A DNA stretch of 64,000 bases from Dama dama (Eukaryota; Chordata; Mammalia; Artiodactyla; Cervidae): positions 68,905,001 through 68,969,000 of the forward strand of contig NC_083701.1 in NCBI RefSeq assembly GCF_033118175.1, read 5' to 3'. A program made the translations under genes and the position numbers. This document shows positions 10,978 to 22,680 of the stretch, piece after piece. The notes below the pieces were generated by a model that saw only the letters and a program-made list of their open reading frames with translations, searched no databases and was not told the DNA's origin. How positions within the stretch are numbered: position 1 is the stretch's first letter; every line of letters starts with the position of its first letter.

Positions 10978-11468
10978 CAGCTGACCATTTCCTGAGTTGA
11001 ATAACAAAACCCTCAATGGCTGTCCGTCCTGGCATTGCTGAGAGCCCTCATCTTTTCCTTCCTCCAGTGACTATGTAAAACAGAAGGGAACTTGGTCCTG
11101 GGGAGAGTTTCACAGACAACTCACTACCAAAAATATTTCTCGAACTAACTTCAGAGAATACTCTTCCCTGAATTATAAATGAAAGAAAAAGCATTTTTAT
11201 AGGCATACACATCCAAAATGCACTTTATATTTTGTTTTAGATTTTATCTATGTGAGGGAAAACCATTCTTCAAGGTGATTCACAGCTGGACCTTAAAGAG
11301 GAGCTGAGACTAGTGGGTGAGTCAAAGCTCCAGAAACTAACTATAGGAAGAGCTCATTGTCTGATCTCTTTAGCAGGTTTCAATTTGCTACCAGCTTTAT
11401 TTTTTGTGAGGCTGGAAAATTGGAATGAGTTTCCTGGGTTGAATTGGTAGCATCTCACCTCAGCGGTT

Positions 11469-11739
11469 GGAGAAGACAATGGCACCCCACTGCAGTACTC
11501 TTGCCTGGAAAATTCCATGGATGGAGGAGCCTAGTAGGCTATGGTCCATGGGGTTGCTAAGAGTCGGACACGACTGAGTGAATTCACTTTCACTTTTCAC
11601 TTTCACACATTGGAGAAGGAAATGGCAACCCACTCCAGTGTTCTTGAATGGAGAATCCCAGGGACGGGGGAGCCTGGTGGGCTGCCATCTATGGGATCAC
11701 ACAGAGTCGGACACGACTGAAGTGACTTAGCAGCAGCAG
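11469..11739 (+). mobile_element. BOV-A2 SINE (two Bov-A units)
   Basis: Two Bov-A monomers follow each other, at about 11,469-11,580 and 11,612-11,725, joined by the usual 'ttcactttcac' linker, with a terminal (AGC)n at 11,728-11,739. The target duplication cacctcag(c/a)ggtt is clear at 11,456-11,468 and 11,740-11,752, with one mismatch. BOV-A2 elements lack the tRNA head and depend on LINE enzymes. Confidence 0.95.
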
Positions 11740-11752
11740 CACCTCAGAGGTT

Positions 11753-12683
11753 ATGTCCAAGAGGTGACAGTCACAATGTCTTTGGAAGTTGTTGCTCTGC
11801 TCCCTGACGTTGTATAGGCTGCTTTTGTGGAAATGAGGAAATAATATTTGTGTGGGAAGGCTGGGAGTTAGGGAGACTAAGAAAGAGAAAAAGAGAAAAA
11901 TCCTGTGAAAATTATATTATCAGCGATTTTGTCATTATTTTTTTTCTTTATTGAGGATTCATTTTCCAAATGACTTTACAGTGCCATATACTACCCAAAT
12001 TATCTCAAAGATACTCTTTAAGAAGTTAGCTTAAAGATATGCCTTGGATGGTATGGAGTACTCAGGATTAGTGGGATGGCTTAATTTGACTTGATGCCTG
12101 TGTCACACAGAACCGGGGACTTAACCGTGTCCTCCAGCTACCAGGACTCTAAGGGCAATGGACTCAACTTTTCTCAGAGGTAGCTTAGAGCCTGAGAGAC
12201 GAATGGGCAGTTGAGGGCTGGATGCTATTCTTAGTTTTCTGAGATATGAAAGAGCCAGGGACAACGCAAATGCTGCTAACAGAAGAAAACTGTGGTTGCT
12301 GAAGATTCTGGGACAGATGGCTGCCTCCACTGCCAGTGGGACAGGTCTGTGAATTATTGTCAGATCAAGTGCCAACTGCCCTCAAGAGCAACATGCCTGA
12401 GGTCACATGGGAAGTTTCTTCATATTGAAGCTTATATACTGCTTGCCTGGAACTAGCTCTCTGCACTTCTGTGACTTGCTGATAGGTCATCCCTGACTTC
12501 AGATACAGATAATTGATCCCAGTCATATCTCACTGAGAAGAAAGAGTAGGATTCTCATACCAGAAGGATTTCATGGACTTGGACTCAGACTTAAGAGTCT
12601 ATGTCTCATCAACTGCAAAGACCCAGACATCTGATTCCCCACTGGAACTGTATGAAAAACCGAATTCAGAGTTATATAAGAAA
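11753..12683. other. Unassigned sequence
   Basis: No repeat was confidently recognised. The 84-codon minus-strand frame at 12,121-12,375 has no known domain. Confidence 0.4.
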
Positions 12684-12712
12684 TATATATATATATGTGT
12701 GTGTGTGTGTTT
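12684..12712. repeat. Compound (TA)n(TG)n microsatellite
   Basis: Alternating TA units pass directly into TG units, about 29 bases in all. Confidence 0.95.
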
Positions 12713-12722
12713 ACATTGTCTC

Positions 12723-12885
12723 CTTTTTAAGTTTATTTCAATTTGAGATAATTAGTTTATAATATTGTGATGGTTTTTGCCATACATCGACATGAATCAG
12801 CCATGGGTGCACATGTGTCCCCTCATCCTGAAGCCCTCTCCCACCTCCCTCCCTATCCCTCTGGGTTGTCCCTCTTCCAGTAGAT
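12723..12885 (-). mobile_element. LINE-1 3' UTR fragment
   Basis: On the plus strand the segment reads as the reverse complement of the end of a ruminant LINE-1: 'aatattgtgatggtttttgcc', then 'catgaatcagccatgggtg', then 'catgtgtcccc', then 'cctccctccctatccctct'. Only 3' UTR is present, with no coding part. Confidence 0.8.
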
Positions 12886-15561
12886 GTGCATCAAATTAAA
12901 CTGTGAAATGCAACTGTCAGCTATACGTTGTTTGAACCCCTCTGATGTTTCCAGAACTGACCTTAACCTTCACCCTTTGATTCTCAGCCCCTCATTACAC
13001 TTATATCAGTGACAAAGCAATGATCTAATTTTGACATTTAGGCTGAGTCTAAGAGATAGCCTCACTGGCAATCCAGTTCTGTTTACTGGGTCCCTGCTTT
13101 AAGCCTGCCTTAGCGACCTCCCTCAGTGACCTGTCTCAGGTCTTCCTAAGACTGAGTTCTTCTGCCCTCAATGTACATCTTCTCTTTTGTCCTTAGGTTT
13201 CATGTTTCTGAAAGTCTATCATGAATTGTGAAATAACTCTTCCTAGCTTCTCTTTTAATGAGATTTTTTCAATTTACACAAATATCCCATGTATTTCCTG
13301 CTTTTTGGAAATAAAATAAGCTCAGAAAATCCACTTTGGCATATACCTAATCAAAGTTCTTAGAGTTGACATTTGTAGGTATTTTTTGTTTTGTTTTGTT
13401 TCCTCCCTCAAAATATTTATCCTTCTTTCTTCTTAAAATGGTACCTTTACTTTCCTCTGGGAGATTATTCTACATGGCTTTGGATGATGCTGAAAACAGC
13501 TTTTCCTTCATATTGGTCATGTGACCCAGTAAATGAACATAGTTAATTTCCTAGACAAAATGATTGATTCAGGTTTAGGAGTATTACCAAATTTATGCCA
13601 ATAAGAGAAGAGTCAAAACTTTTGTTCAAAGTACTGCTGAGGATGAGTAGGGGGGAACTTTTTTCTATCTGACTTGGCACTTGAAGGATAGAAGGTGGGA
13701 GCTGTTAGCAGCCATCTTATCTCAAGTGGTTTAGGGATCTTGCTCAAAAGTGGAGTAAATGTGAGGGACTACAGGACAAAGGGATATAGACATTCCGAAG
13801 ACTGCTAACATGATCTGAGTTCCTATATCTCAACAATGACTGGACCACACAAGCTCAGTTCTTTTCAGCTCATTAACTACTTTTGCCCTTGTCAATTTGA
13901 GTTGAGTTTCCAGACCTCTGAAGACCGTTGGCCATTTCAGGTCTATTTTCCTCATGCCTGGTGATACGATGATAGTCTCTTCTTGCAGTTGTTACACTGT
14001 GCTTGGACTTACTCTACAGTTACATTAAAGCTAGAGACGTGGGGTGGAAATGCAAGCCACAGCCCGGCCACTATGGTTGCAAGATGATTTATCCCAGGGC
14101 TGAACACTCCAGACAGTCTGCCAGAGTAAAACTGAGCAGAGAATCGTTTTTCCTTTGTGTGTTGAGAAACCAGAGCCACTTCTTTCCTACTTCCATTTCC
14201 CGTAAATGGTATGTCTGGAATAATGGAGCGGGGATGGCAGAAAACATAAGACATGAGCCTGCTTTCCCCATTAGGCCATAAAATCTCCTTCAGGAAAAGT
14301 GTTCCTTCTAGTTTACTATTTTATCTGTAGAAACTAGACTAGTGCCTGGCACAGGGTATGTATTCCATAAATGCTGGCTGATGGAATAAGCAGAAAATGT
14401 GTAAAATAGTGTTGCTCGTAGACATCCATTGCTCTAGCGCTCTATATTTTCCCCTCTGTCATCTTGCTACCATCAGAGCTACCCCAGGATCTGTGTGATT
14501 TGTTTGATATGCTTATCAGTCACACTCACAACCACAAGCAAGTCCAGAGGAGCCAGGTAGCAAGATCCAACAAAGTCCAGAATTCACAGAAGTGAACTCT
14601 CTACACCACCCCTATGCACAGGATCCTGGGGTACTGTTGATCTGGGAGGCACTGTCTCTTACTGTGTCAGACACTAATGTCATGAACAAATCTGAGAGGC
14701 ATGGCCTGAAGCTAAATGATATTTAACTTTCTGTTGTCTATCTGGCAATGGGAGCTGGGGGGCGGGGGAGGGGGAATCTTGAAATACCAATGTGATGCTT
14801 GTTCCAAATTTAGCTAGCTGTAGGCCATAGGAGCTTAGCATAATAGAGAAAAAATGAGGATTGCTTATATTTTGTGGAGCATAGAAGCTCAAGGCACCTG
14901 CAGGACGGATTACTGCACAGGCACAAGAACTGTGAGATGATGTGTGGAAAGACTGAAGACCAGTTCAGCCTCCAGCTGGAACCACGGCTGGCTCCTTGGT
15001 GATCAAGCTTTCATGGCAGATCATCCATTAACTTTGTCAAACTAATCATGATGCTCTCTGGGTTATCCACACTGATAGTGGGGCAGAACTAATTAGGCAA
15101 ACACAATTTCCAGGCATCCTGAGAACCACCAACTCCAAAGGCCCATTAGTTTCCTCTCATTCCAGCCTCTCTCTCCAGTTTGGGTGGTTATATTTATATA
15201 AAAGAGAACAGAATTCAAGACACGTGCAGCTGAGAGATGTGCCAGGGCTGGGACTGGGCCCAGAACTGCTGGGGCCAGGTCCAGGTGTTCAACCAGAAAT
15301 CTTTCTTGCTGGGAGGTCAGGTGGAATGAGAAGCCAGCGTAAGTCATTCAGAAAGACTTGCTAGTCTTTGCCCTTTGTTCTCTTTCGTCCTCTTGTGTCC
15401 TGGCAGCAAGAGTCAAACAAGGGAGAATTTCAGATTACTAGTAACAACCTAAGCAATTGCATCTCTCTAAATCATGATGAAACCCTAGGGAATCTTCAAA
15501 ATGTGTATCTTTTCTGGGACTTAAGTAGTTCCTAGGGCTGGAAACACTGTGCATACTCCAT
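12886..15561. other. Unassigned sequence with one L2-like tail
   Basis: These 2.7 kb are mostly unrecognised. A short L2-like end lies at 14,320-14,392 ('agtgcctggcacagggtatg', then 'ccataaatgctggctgatgg'). A (GTTTT)n-like run is near 13,385-13,402. Short frames at 14,003-14,281 and on the opposite strand have no known domain. Confidence 0.4.
14750..14774 (+). promoter_or_regulatory. G-quadruplex motif
   Basis: Four G-runs on the plus strand (14,750-14,752, 14,757-14,762, 14,764-14,768 and 14,770-14,774) are separated by loops of 4, 1 and 1 bases, meeting the usual G3+N1-7 rule. Whether it folds or acts in cells is not known from sequence. Confidence 0.7.
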
Positions 15562-16217
15562 CAGTTCAGTTCGGTCACTCAGTCATGTCCAACTCTTTGC
15601 AACTCCATAGACTGCAGCATGCCAGGCTTCCCTGTCCATCACCAACTCCCAGAGCTTCGTCAAACTCATGCCCATCAAGTCAGTGATGCCATCCAACCAT
15701 CTCATCCTCTGTCATTCCCTTCTCCTGCCTTCAATCTTTCCCAGCATCAGGGTCTTTTCCAATGAATCAGTTCTTCGCATCAGGTGGCCAAAGTATTGGA
15801 GCTTCAGCTTCAGCATCAGTCCGTCCAATGAATAATCAGGATTGATTTCCACTAGGATTGGCTGGTTTGATCTCCATGTTGTCCAAGGGACTCTAAAGAG
15901 TCTTCTCCAACACCCCAGTTCAAAAGCATCAATTCTTCAGTGCTCAGCTTTCTTTCTCATCCAATTCTCACATCCATACATGACTACTAGAAAAACCATA
16001 GCTTTGACTAGATAGACCTTTGTTGCCAAAGTAACATCTCTGCTTTCTAATATGTTGTCTAGGTTTGTCATAGCTTTTCTTCCAAGGAGCAAGCGTCTTC
16101 TAATTTCATGGCTGCAGTCACCATCTGCAGAGATTTTGGAGCCCAAGAAAATAAAGTCTGTCACTGTTTCCATTGTTTCCCCATCTGTTTGCCATGAAGT
16201 GATGGGACCAGATGCCC
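15562..16217 (-). mobile_element. BovB (RTE) LINE, 3' third
   Basis: Read on the minus strand, this is the C-terminal coding part and 3' end of BovB, with the terminal repeat 'cagttcagttcggtcactc' on the left. A surviving frame at 15,937-16,173 encodes recognisable BovB protein: 'FLGSKISADGDCSHEIRRR', then 'AMTNLDNILESRDVTLATK', then 'VMYGCENW'. Further 3' coding sequence is broken. The element is 5'-truncated downstream of the catalytic YxDD box, so no active-site residues are present. No clear target duplication was found. Confidence 0.93.
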
Positions 16218-17080
16218 TTGCCCTGTTCTAACTTACAGAAAACTTTCCTTGAAAATGAGGGCTATTGTGATCAAAGAAGTTCTGCTGAGACCTAGCTGTG
16301 CAGATACACAGATGATGAAAGGGTGAGGATGTCCCAGAGGCTGCAGTGGTTCTGCCAAGCACACAGCTGAGAGTCTCCAAGCCAACCATGCCATGTGAAG
16401 GGTAGGTAGGAAGGACCTGCAATCACCTCCTATTGGCAACTCAGTCTGCCACCATGTTACTTACCAGAGGGTTAGAAACACTCATAAGAAAAAGAAAAGT
16501 ATAGCATTTAATGTCCAGAAAGAATGCAAAATTAAAGAAAGAGAGAGAAATTGAGAGAGAAAGAGAGAATACATTTAGTTTAAGAATGATTATAGAAACC
16601 TCCAATGCCATAGCTGAAACAGTTCAGTTGTACTATTATCCTCACATAAACAAATAGACAAATGATAACTAATTGTGAAGGCAAGAAGGTCAGTCAACTG
16701 GGAAATAACTGACCTTGAACTGCATTATTCAACATACTTGAATTCTCTGGAGATATTGTGTATTATGAGCTTATGGATTCAATAGTCACCATGATACAGT
16801 CTTTTCTTGATTCCTTGAATCTTCTTTCCTAAGCTTATTCTTTGAATTCCACTTCTAACTCATTGTGTTTTAGTCCATGGATTCTGTTTTTCTCTTAGAT
16901 TCTTTTCCTTGGTGAAAATATATGAGTATACTCATATTTAACTACTGGCATCTAACTTTACTTCTGACTCTTCTCTTGTTTTCAAATTATTATCTTTTAT
17001 TTTTTCTATTTCTATTAGCTTACTAAACTTATTTTATTTTTTACTCTTTGTTATTATTTTGCTCCCTCTTATTTTTCATT
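16218..17080. other. Unassigned AT-rich sequence
   Basis: A GA-rich run lies at 16,535-16,570. From 16,900 the sequence becomes very AT-rich and leads into the following microsatellite. The short minus-strand frames near 16,228-16,439 are not recognisable. Confidence 0.45.
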
Positions 17081-17172
17081 TCCATATATATATATACATA
17101 AAATGAATATATATATAAAATGAATATATATATGTGTGTGTGTGTGTATATATGTATATACACTAGTGTGTG
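17081..17172. repeat. Compound TA/TG microsatellite
   Basis: TA runs alternate with 'aaaatgaatatatatat' units and a (TG)n run, ending at the 5' boundary of the LINE-1 that follows. Confidence 0.9.
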
Positions 17173-19698
17173 TGCAGGATACAAAATTAATACATAGAAA
17201 TTCCTGGCATTCCTATACACTAATAATGAAAAATCAGAAAGCAAAATTGGGGAAATAATACCATTCACCACGCAACAAAAAGAATAAAATGCCTAGGGAT
17301 AAACCTAGCTAAGGAGGCAAAAGACCTCTATGCAGAAAAATATAAGATGCTGATGAAAGAAATTAAAGATGACACAAACAGAGTGAGAGATATACCATGT
17401 TCTTGGACTGGAGGAATCAATATTGTGAAAATGACTATACTACCCAGAGCAGTCTACAGATTCAGTGCAATCCCTGTCAACTGACTTATGGCATTTTTAA
17501 CAGAACTAGAAAAGAAAAATCTCACAATTTGTATGGAAATACAAAATACCCCAAATAGTCAATGTAATCTTGAGAAAGAAAAATGGAGCCAGAAGAATCA
17601 ACCTTCCTGACTTCAGACTATACTACAAAGCTACAGTAACTGAGATAGTATGGTACTGGCACAAAAACAGAAATATGGATCAATGGAGCAGCAAAGAAAG
17701 CAGAGAGATAAACCCACACACCTATGGACACCTTATCATTGACAAAGGAGGCAAGTTATACAATGGAGAAAAGATAGCCTCTTCAATAAGTGGTGCTGGG
17801 AAAATGGACAGCTACATGTAGAAGAATGAAACTAGAACACTCCCTAACACCATACACAAAAATAAACTCAAAAGAGATTAAAACCCTAAATGTATGGCCA
17901 GAAACTATAAAACTCTTAGAGGAAAACATAGGCAAAACACCTTTTGACATACTTCACAGGGCTATCCTCATTGACACACCTCCTAGAGTAACGGAAATAA
18001 AAATAAACATAAACAAACGGGACTTCATTAAACTTAAAAGTTTTTTCACAGCAACAGGAACTATAAACAAGATGAAAAGACAACCCTCAGAATGGGAGAA
18101 AATAACTGCAAATGAAACAACTGACAAATAATTAATCTCCAAAATATACAAGCAGCTCATCCAACTCAATACAAGAAAAATGAACAACCCAATTAAAAAA
18201 TGGGAGGAAGATCTAAACATATATTTCTCCAAAGAAAACATACAGATGGCCAATAAACACATGAAAAGATGCTCAATATCACTCATTATCAGAGGAATGT
18301 AAATCAAAACTACAATGTTATATCACATCATGCTGATCAGAATGGTCATCATCAAAAAATCTACAAACAATAAATGCTGGAGAGAGTATGGAAAAAAGGG
18401 AACACCCTTGCACTGTTGGTGGGAGTGGAAATCCATTATGGAGCACAGTATGAAGATTATTTTAAAAACCAGGAATAAAATTACCATATGACCCAGCAAT
18501 CCCACTATGAGGCATATACTCTGAGAAAAACATAACTGGAAAAGACACATGTACCCCAATGTTCGTTGCACCACTGTACAATGGCTAGGACATGGAAGCA
18601 ACCTAGTTGTCCATTGGCAGATGGATGGATAAAGAAGTTGTGGTCCATATACACAGTGGAATATTCAGTTCAGTTCAGTCGCTCAGTCATGTCTGACTCT
18701 GCGACCCCATGAATTGCAGCACACCAGGCCTCCCTGTCCATCACCAACTCCCAGAGTATACTCAAAACTCATGCCCATCGAGTCAGTGATGCCATCCAGC
18801 CATCTCATCCTCTGTCGTCCCCTTCTCCTCCTGCCCCCAATCCCTCCCAGCATCAGGGTCTTTTCCAATGAGGCAATTCTTCGCATGACGTGGCCAAAGT
18901 ATTGGAGTTTCAGCTTTAGCATCAGTCCTTCCAATGAACACCCATGACTGATCCTAAGGATGGACTGGGTGGATCTCCTTGCAGTCCATGGGACTCTCAA
19001 GAGTCTTCTCCAACACCACAGTTCAAAAGCATCAATTCTTTGGTGCTCAGCTTTCTTCACAGTCCAACTCTCACATCCATACATGACCACTGAAAAAACC
19101 ATAGCCTTGACCAGACGGACCTTTGTTGGCAAAGTAATGTCTCTGCTTTTTAATATGCTGTCTAGGTTGGTCATAACTTTCCTTCCAAGGAATAAGTGTC
19201 TTTTAATTTCATGGCTGCAGTGGAATATTAGTCAGCCATAAAAAGGAATACATTTAAGTCAGTTCTAATGGGGTGGATGAACCTAGAGCCTGTTATACAG
19301 AGTGAAATAAGTCAGAAAGAGAAAATCTAATTTCATATATTAGCACATACACATATAGAGTCTATCCAAATGGTAGTGATGAACCTCTATGCAGACATAG
19401 AGAAGAGATTTGGACACAGCAGGGGAAGGAGAGGGCGGGGCGAATTGAGAGAGTAACGCTGAAACATTTAACATTACCATATGTAAAATAGAGAGCTAAT
19501 GGGAAGCTGCTGTCAGACACGGGGAGGTCAGCCCCGTGCTCTGTGACTACCTGCAGGGCTGTGATGGGGTGGGGGGTGGAGCGGAGGTTCAAGAAGAAGG
19601 GGACATATGTATACTTATGGCTGGTCCACATTGGTGTATGATAGAAACCAAAGCAACATTGTAAAGTAACTATTCTCTAATCAAAAATAAAATAAATA
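17173..19698 (+). mobile_element. LINE-1, 5'-truncated, split by a BovB insertion
   Basis: The copy starts in the second half of ORF2 ('caggatacaaaattaatac') and runs through the ORF2 C-terminus to a 3' UTR with G-rich runs near 19,563-19,585 and an end at 'aaaataaaataaata'. Coding pieces on the plus strand include 17,570-17,821 ('INLPDFRLYYKATVTEIVWYW') and 17,790-18,131, in different frames, so ORF2 is broken by frameshifts and stops. A 552-bp BovB fragment interrupts it at 18,666-19,217. LINE-1 ORF2 is the endonuclease and reverse transcriptase that moves LINE-1; this copy lacks both catalytic domains. Confidence 0.93.
18666..19217 (-). mobile_element. BovB (RTE) LINE 3' fragment nested in LINE-1
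   Basis: The left edge is the BovB terminal repeat in reverse ('cagttcagttcagtcgctc'). The minus-strand frame 18,683-19,174 (163 codons) is the BovB C-terminal region: 'MTNLDSILKSRDITLPTKVR', then 'VMYGCESWTVKKAEHQRIDA', then 'RIASLEKTLMLGGIGGRRRR'. The 12-base target cagtggaatatt is duplicated at 18,654-18,665 and 19,218-19,229; it lies in LINE-1 sequence just before the conserved 'actcagccat'-type motif, so the LINE-1 was there first. The fragment is truncated after the RT domain. Confidence 0.96.
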
Positions 19699-20895
19699 GG
19701 TATCACCTTTTATCTTTCCAACTGCCTAATAGACATTTCTACCTACATATTTTGCTATCATCTCAAATTCAACATATCTTTAATCAATTTATTATACCAT
19801 GCATCTCAGTCCTGACTTCTTCTCTGATTTCCGTTAATGATTCAATCATAACTCCAAGGATCCAGCCTCAAAACAAAGAAAGACAGTCCTCTTTCTCTCT
19901 TACTGTCAGTCAGTATTTCCTACTAGTTCTTCATATCTTTTCTTGTCTTTATTTCTTCTAACAATCATACCATAATTCATCTGACAATTATATTCTTAAG
20001 CGGAGCCCTGTGAAATTGTCATTCTTTGGCAACCTGGTCAAATAGTGGAATTTCAAATGGTTTATTCTAAAACAGTAGCTGCTCAGAGCTGTCTTCTTCA
20101 ATTTCTGGGAAACTAATCAAGTCTAGATTCTGGACCTTTAAGAAACAGCTCAACCTTGTCTTGACTCTCAATATTTGAAGCATTTTCCGGTGCTTTGGAG
20201 CGAGAGAAAGATCTTGGCTTTCTGGTTGTGCCTACATAGCTTAGGCATTCCTGTGGTCATGTAGCTCACTCCCCTGCTTACCTCCCCACACCCCTAGATT
20301 TGGGGCAGGAGGCCCAGAGAATATATTTCCGTGACACTACTTCAAATCCTCTTTGGAAGTAGCAGTGAAATAAATTTTTAATCAGCCAACCAGGGCTTTA
20401 ATGCCTGTACTTCACTGATGTGCTTCTGCCAGGGTGAAAAGATCTTGCAGGGAAGGCATATGACTTGGTTTGTTTCGCCCTCTGCTCTGACACAGTCGGC
20501 TGGCCTTCAGGGCACAGCTTAAGGCCCATCTGTTCAATCAAGCTTTTGCCTGATTGACATGGGAAAATCATCCAGGTGAGGGGGTCCCTTAGATTATTAT
20601 CTTCTCTTTGTACTTGCAACCAGAGACCCCTGGTGCTGCAACCTCCTCTAAGTGACCTAAATGAATGAATGCATAAACAATGTTTTCTGCAGCAATTATA
20701 TCCATTCCAAAAACTTTCCTTCTCAAATCCTTTGTGGAACAAGTCAGCATATAAATGTATAACATAAATAATAAATTTAAAATATTCTGAATGGTAGCTT
20801 TAAAAAAATCTGTTTTGAAAATGAAAACTTTTACATTCAAAACAAGCATTTCTATTCTCATTCCATTGGAAAGGGTGAGTATGAGGTATGTTTCT
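19699..20895. other. Unassigned sequence
   Basis: No repeat or gene was confidently recognised. Overlapping minus-strand frames at 20,398-20,742 and 20,589-20,861 have no known domain. Confidence 0.4.
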
Positions 20896-20899
20896 GCAC

Positions 20900-21540
20900 A
20901 AATATTTTTAAGCTTTTTGTTATTTAAACATATACAACAGTAGAGAGACTAGAATAATGAACCCTCTTGTATGCATCGTCAGGCTTCTACAGCTATCGAC
21001 ACTTTGCCAATCATGTTTCACCTGTCCCCCTATGTTTTCCTTTGGAATATTTTAAAGTACACTAGTCCATTTAACCTGTAAATATTTTAGCATGCATATC
21101 TAACTGATAAAAGCATACAAAAATAGAGCCACCATGCCATTTTCACACCTAAAAGTTTAATAGCAATTATTCATTTCATTGAAATGCCCAGTCCATATTC
21201 AAACTTCCTTCATTATCTTAAAAGTTCAGCATATTGCCCGTAGTGTATCTCTATAAAGTCCCTTTTATTTGTTAACAGTTCTTCCTCAAATCTTTTTCTA
21301 TGTCATTGATTTATCATTTGTCACAGTACCTCCAATTCTCTGAATCTGTTTGATAATTTTGTATGGTGGAGTTTACCTAATTATTCCATCCCTCATATTT
21401 TCTGTAAACTGGTAAATCTAGAGACCTTTTTAGACTCATGTTCAAATTTTCAATCAAGGATGTTTTGCAGGTGATGCTGTAGATTTCCTATGTCCTTATA
21501 TCAGGAGACGTGCAACCTACCTGGTTGTCCTACTTATTAC
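20900..21540 (-). repeat. Ancient LINE-1-type block (L1M/ME-like)
   Basis: The string of phrases 'gactagaataatgaaccctc', 'caatcatgtttcacctgtcc', 'ctgtaaatattttagcatgc', 'ttttctgtaaactggtaaat' and 'atatcaggagacgtgcaacc' follows, in order, an old interspersed repeat that I associate with L1M/L1ME elements in reverse orientation. The family name and strand are from memory and are the weak part; the presence of an old repeat is more secure. Confidence 0.5.
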
Positions 21541-22234
21541 TGTTAAGATTAATCAGAGGAAACATCAAGTCTTCCATTTCTCACACTTTGCAAAGAAAAC
21601 CTGAAGTGTGTACATGCTGATCCACACCTCCCCATTCAACAGATGTTTCCAGAAAATGAACTTCAGAGCCCTATGCACAGTCCTCAAAGGACAACTGAGA
21701 AGTCTAAGAAGTCTAACAGAGAGCGTTTGCCTTTAAGAGATTTATATCCTCATGAGAGAGAGAGAGAGAGACAAAGATATGCAGAAGGCACGCACAAGTA
21801 ACAATGCCAGCCTTAGAAAACGGTACAAACGGGACCACGTGGTTACTAGCCAGAAGACTTTTACAGATGCTACTTGGTGTAGGAATACAAAAATGGAAGA
21901 AAGGAATGCAGTCAGGCCATTTTCCCTGAAGAAATGGCTCTGAGCTAGATGTGAAGGGTTTGCAGGATTTACTGGCAGAGAGAAGGAAAGAGAGGTGGGG
22001 TACATAAAATGACCTAGTTACAGAAGGCAGGAAGAGGAAGGTACAGGGGGTTCTGGGCACAACACTTGAGTAGAGTTTGTTCCATTAACATCGCTTTCTC
22101 CTTAAGTCCGTACCTGAATAAGCACTCGTGTAAAAGGGGCCCAGCAGGTGTCCGTAATGACTAGCTGTCTGAGTCAAGCGCGCTTGGTGTCAGCCTCATA
22201 AGCTTTGGAGCACAGGCTGAGAGGTGACCTCATT
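21541..22234. other. Unassigned sequence with (GA)n
   Basis: A perfect (AG)n run lies at about 21,755-21,771. The neighbouring 21,640-21,750 has a faint L2/MIR-type shape. Frames on both strands crossing the GA run are low-complexity artefacts. Confidence 0.45.
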
Positions 22235-22400
22235 TAGGGCAGTGGTTTTCAAACTTAGCAAGCTTGTTAAAAGTGGAGCGTCCCAACTTAACACCCAGAG
22301 ACTCTGGGGTCTGGAGCAGAGGCCAGAAATCACACTGTTTACAAGCTCTCTAAGAGAGTCTGATGCAGGCAGTCCTAGAAGCACATTTTGAGACACACTA
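22235..22400 (+). mobile_element. MER5A DNA transposon (hAT-Charlie)
   Basis: The left end 'gcagtggttttcaaactta' and the right end 'cattttgagacacac' are degraded forms of the inverted ends of MER5A, whose consensus starts CAGTGGTTCTCAA and ends TTGAGAACCACTG. Internal landmarks 'agcttgttaaaa', 'ccagagactctggggtctgg' and 'tgatgcaggcagtc' agree. MER5A is a non-autonomous element with no coding capacity. Confidence 0.8.
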
Positions 22401-22469
22401 GCTAAGGCGATAAATGCCAGGGGTGATAGCAGACAGTTTGTTTCAGGGCATGACGAGAATTTCTGAGCT

Positions 22470-22680
22470 CACTTCTGAGCTCATGATGATGATGATATTG
22501 AACAGTATAAGCCAGCAGCCATGCCAAGGTTCTCAGGGGCCTTTTCACGTTGAATTCCCACAGTACCATCCAAACAGGCAGGCACTGCTTATATCCCCAT
22601 TTCAGAAATGAGGAAACTAGGCCTACAGGAGCTAAGATCACATAGCAACATTTAAATTTAGATGCATTTAGGTGATTTCA
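22470..22680 (+). repeat. MIR SINE
   Basis: The core is well preserved: 'tatccccatttcagaaatga' then 'ggaaactaggc' at 22,590-22,624 and 'gatcacatagcaac' after it, for the consensus 'gtcacacagctag'. Upstream part is decayed. Confidence 0.75.
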
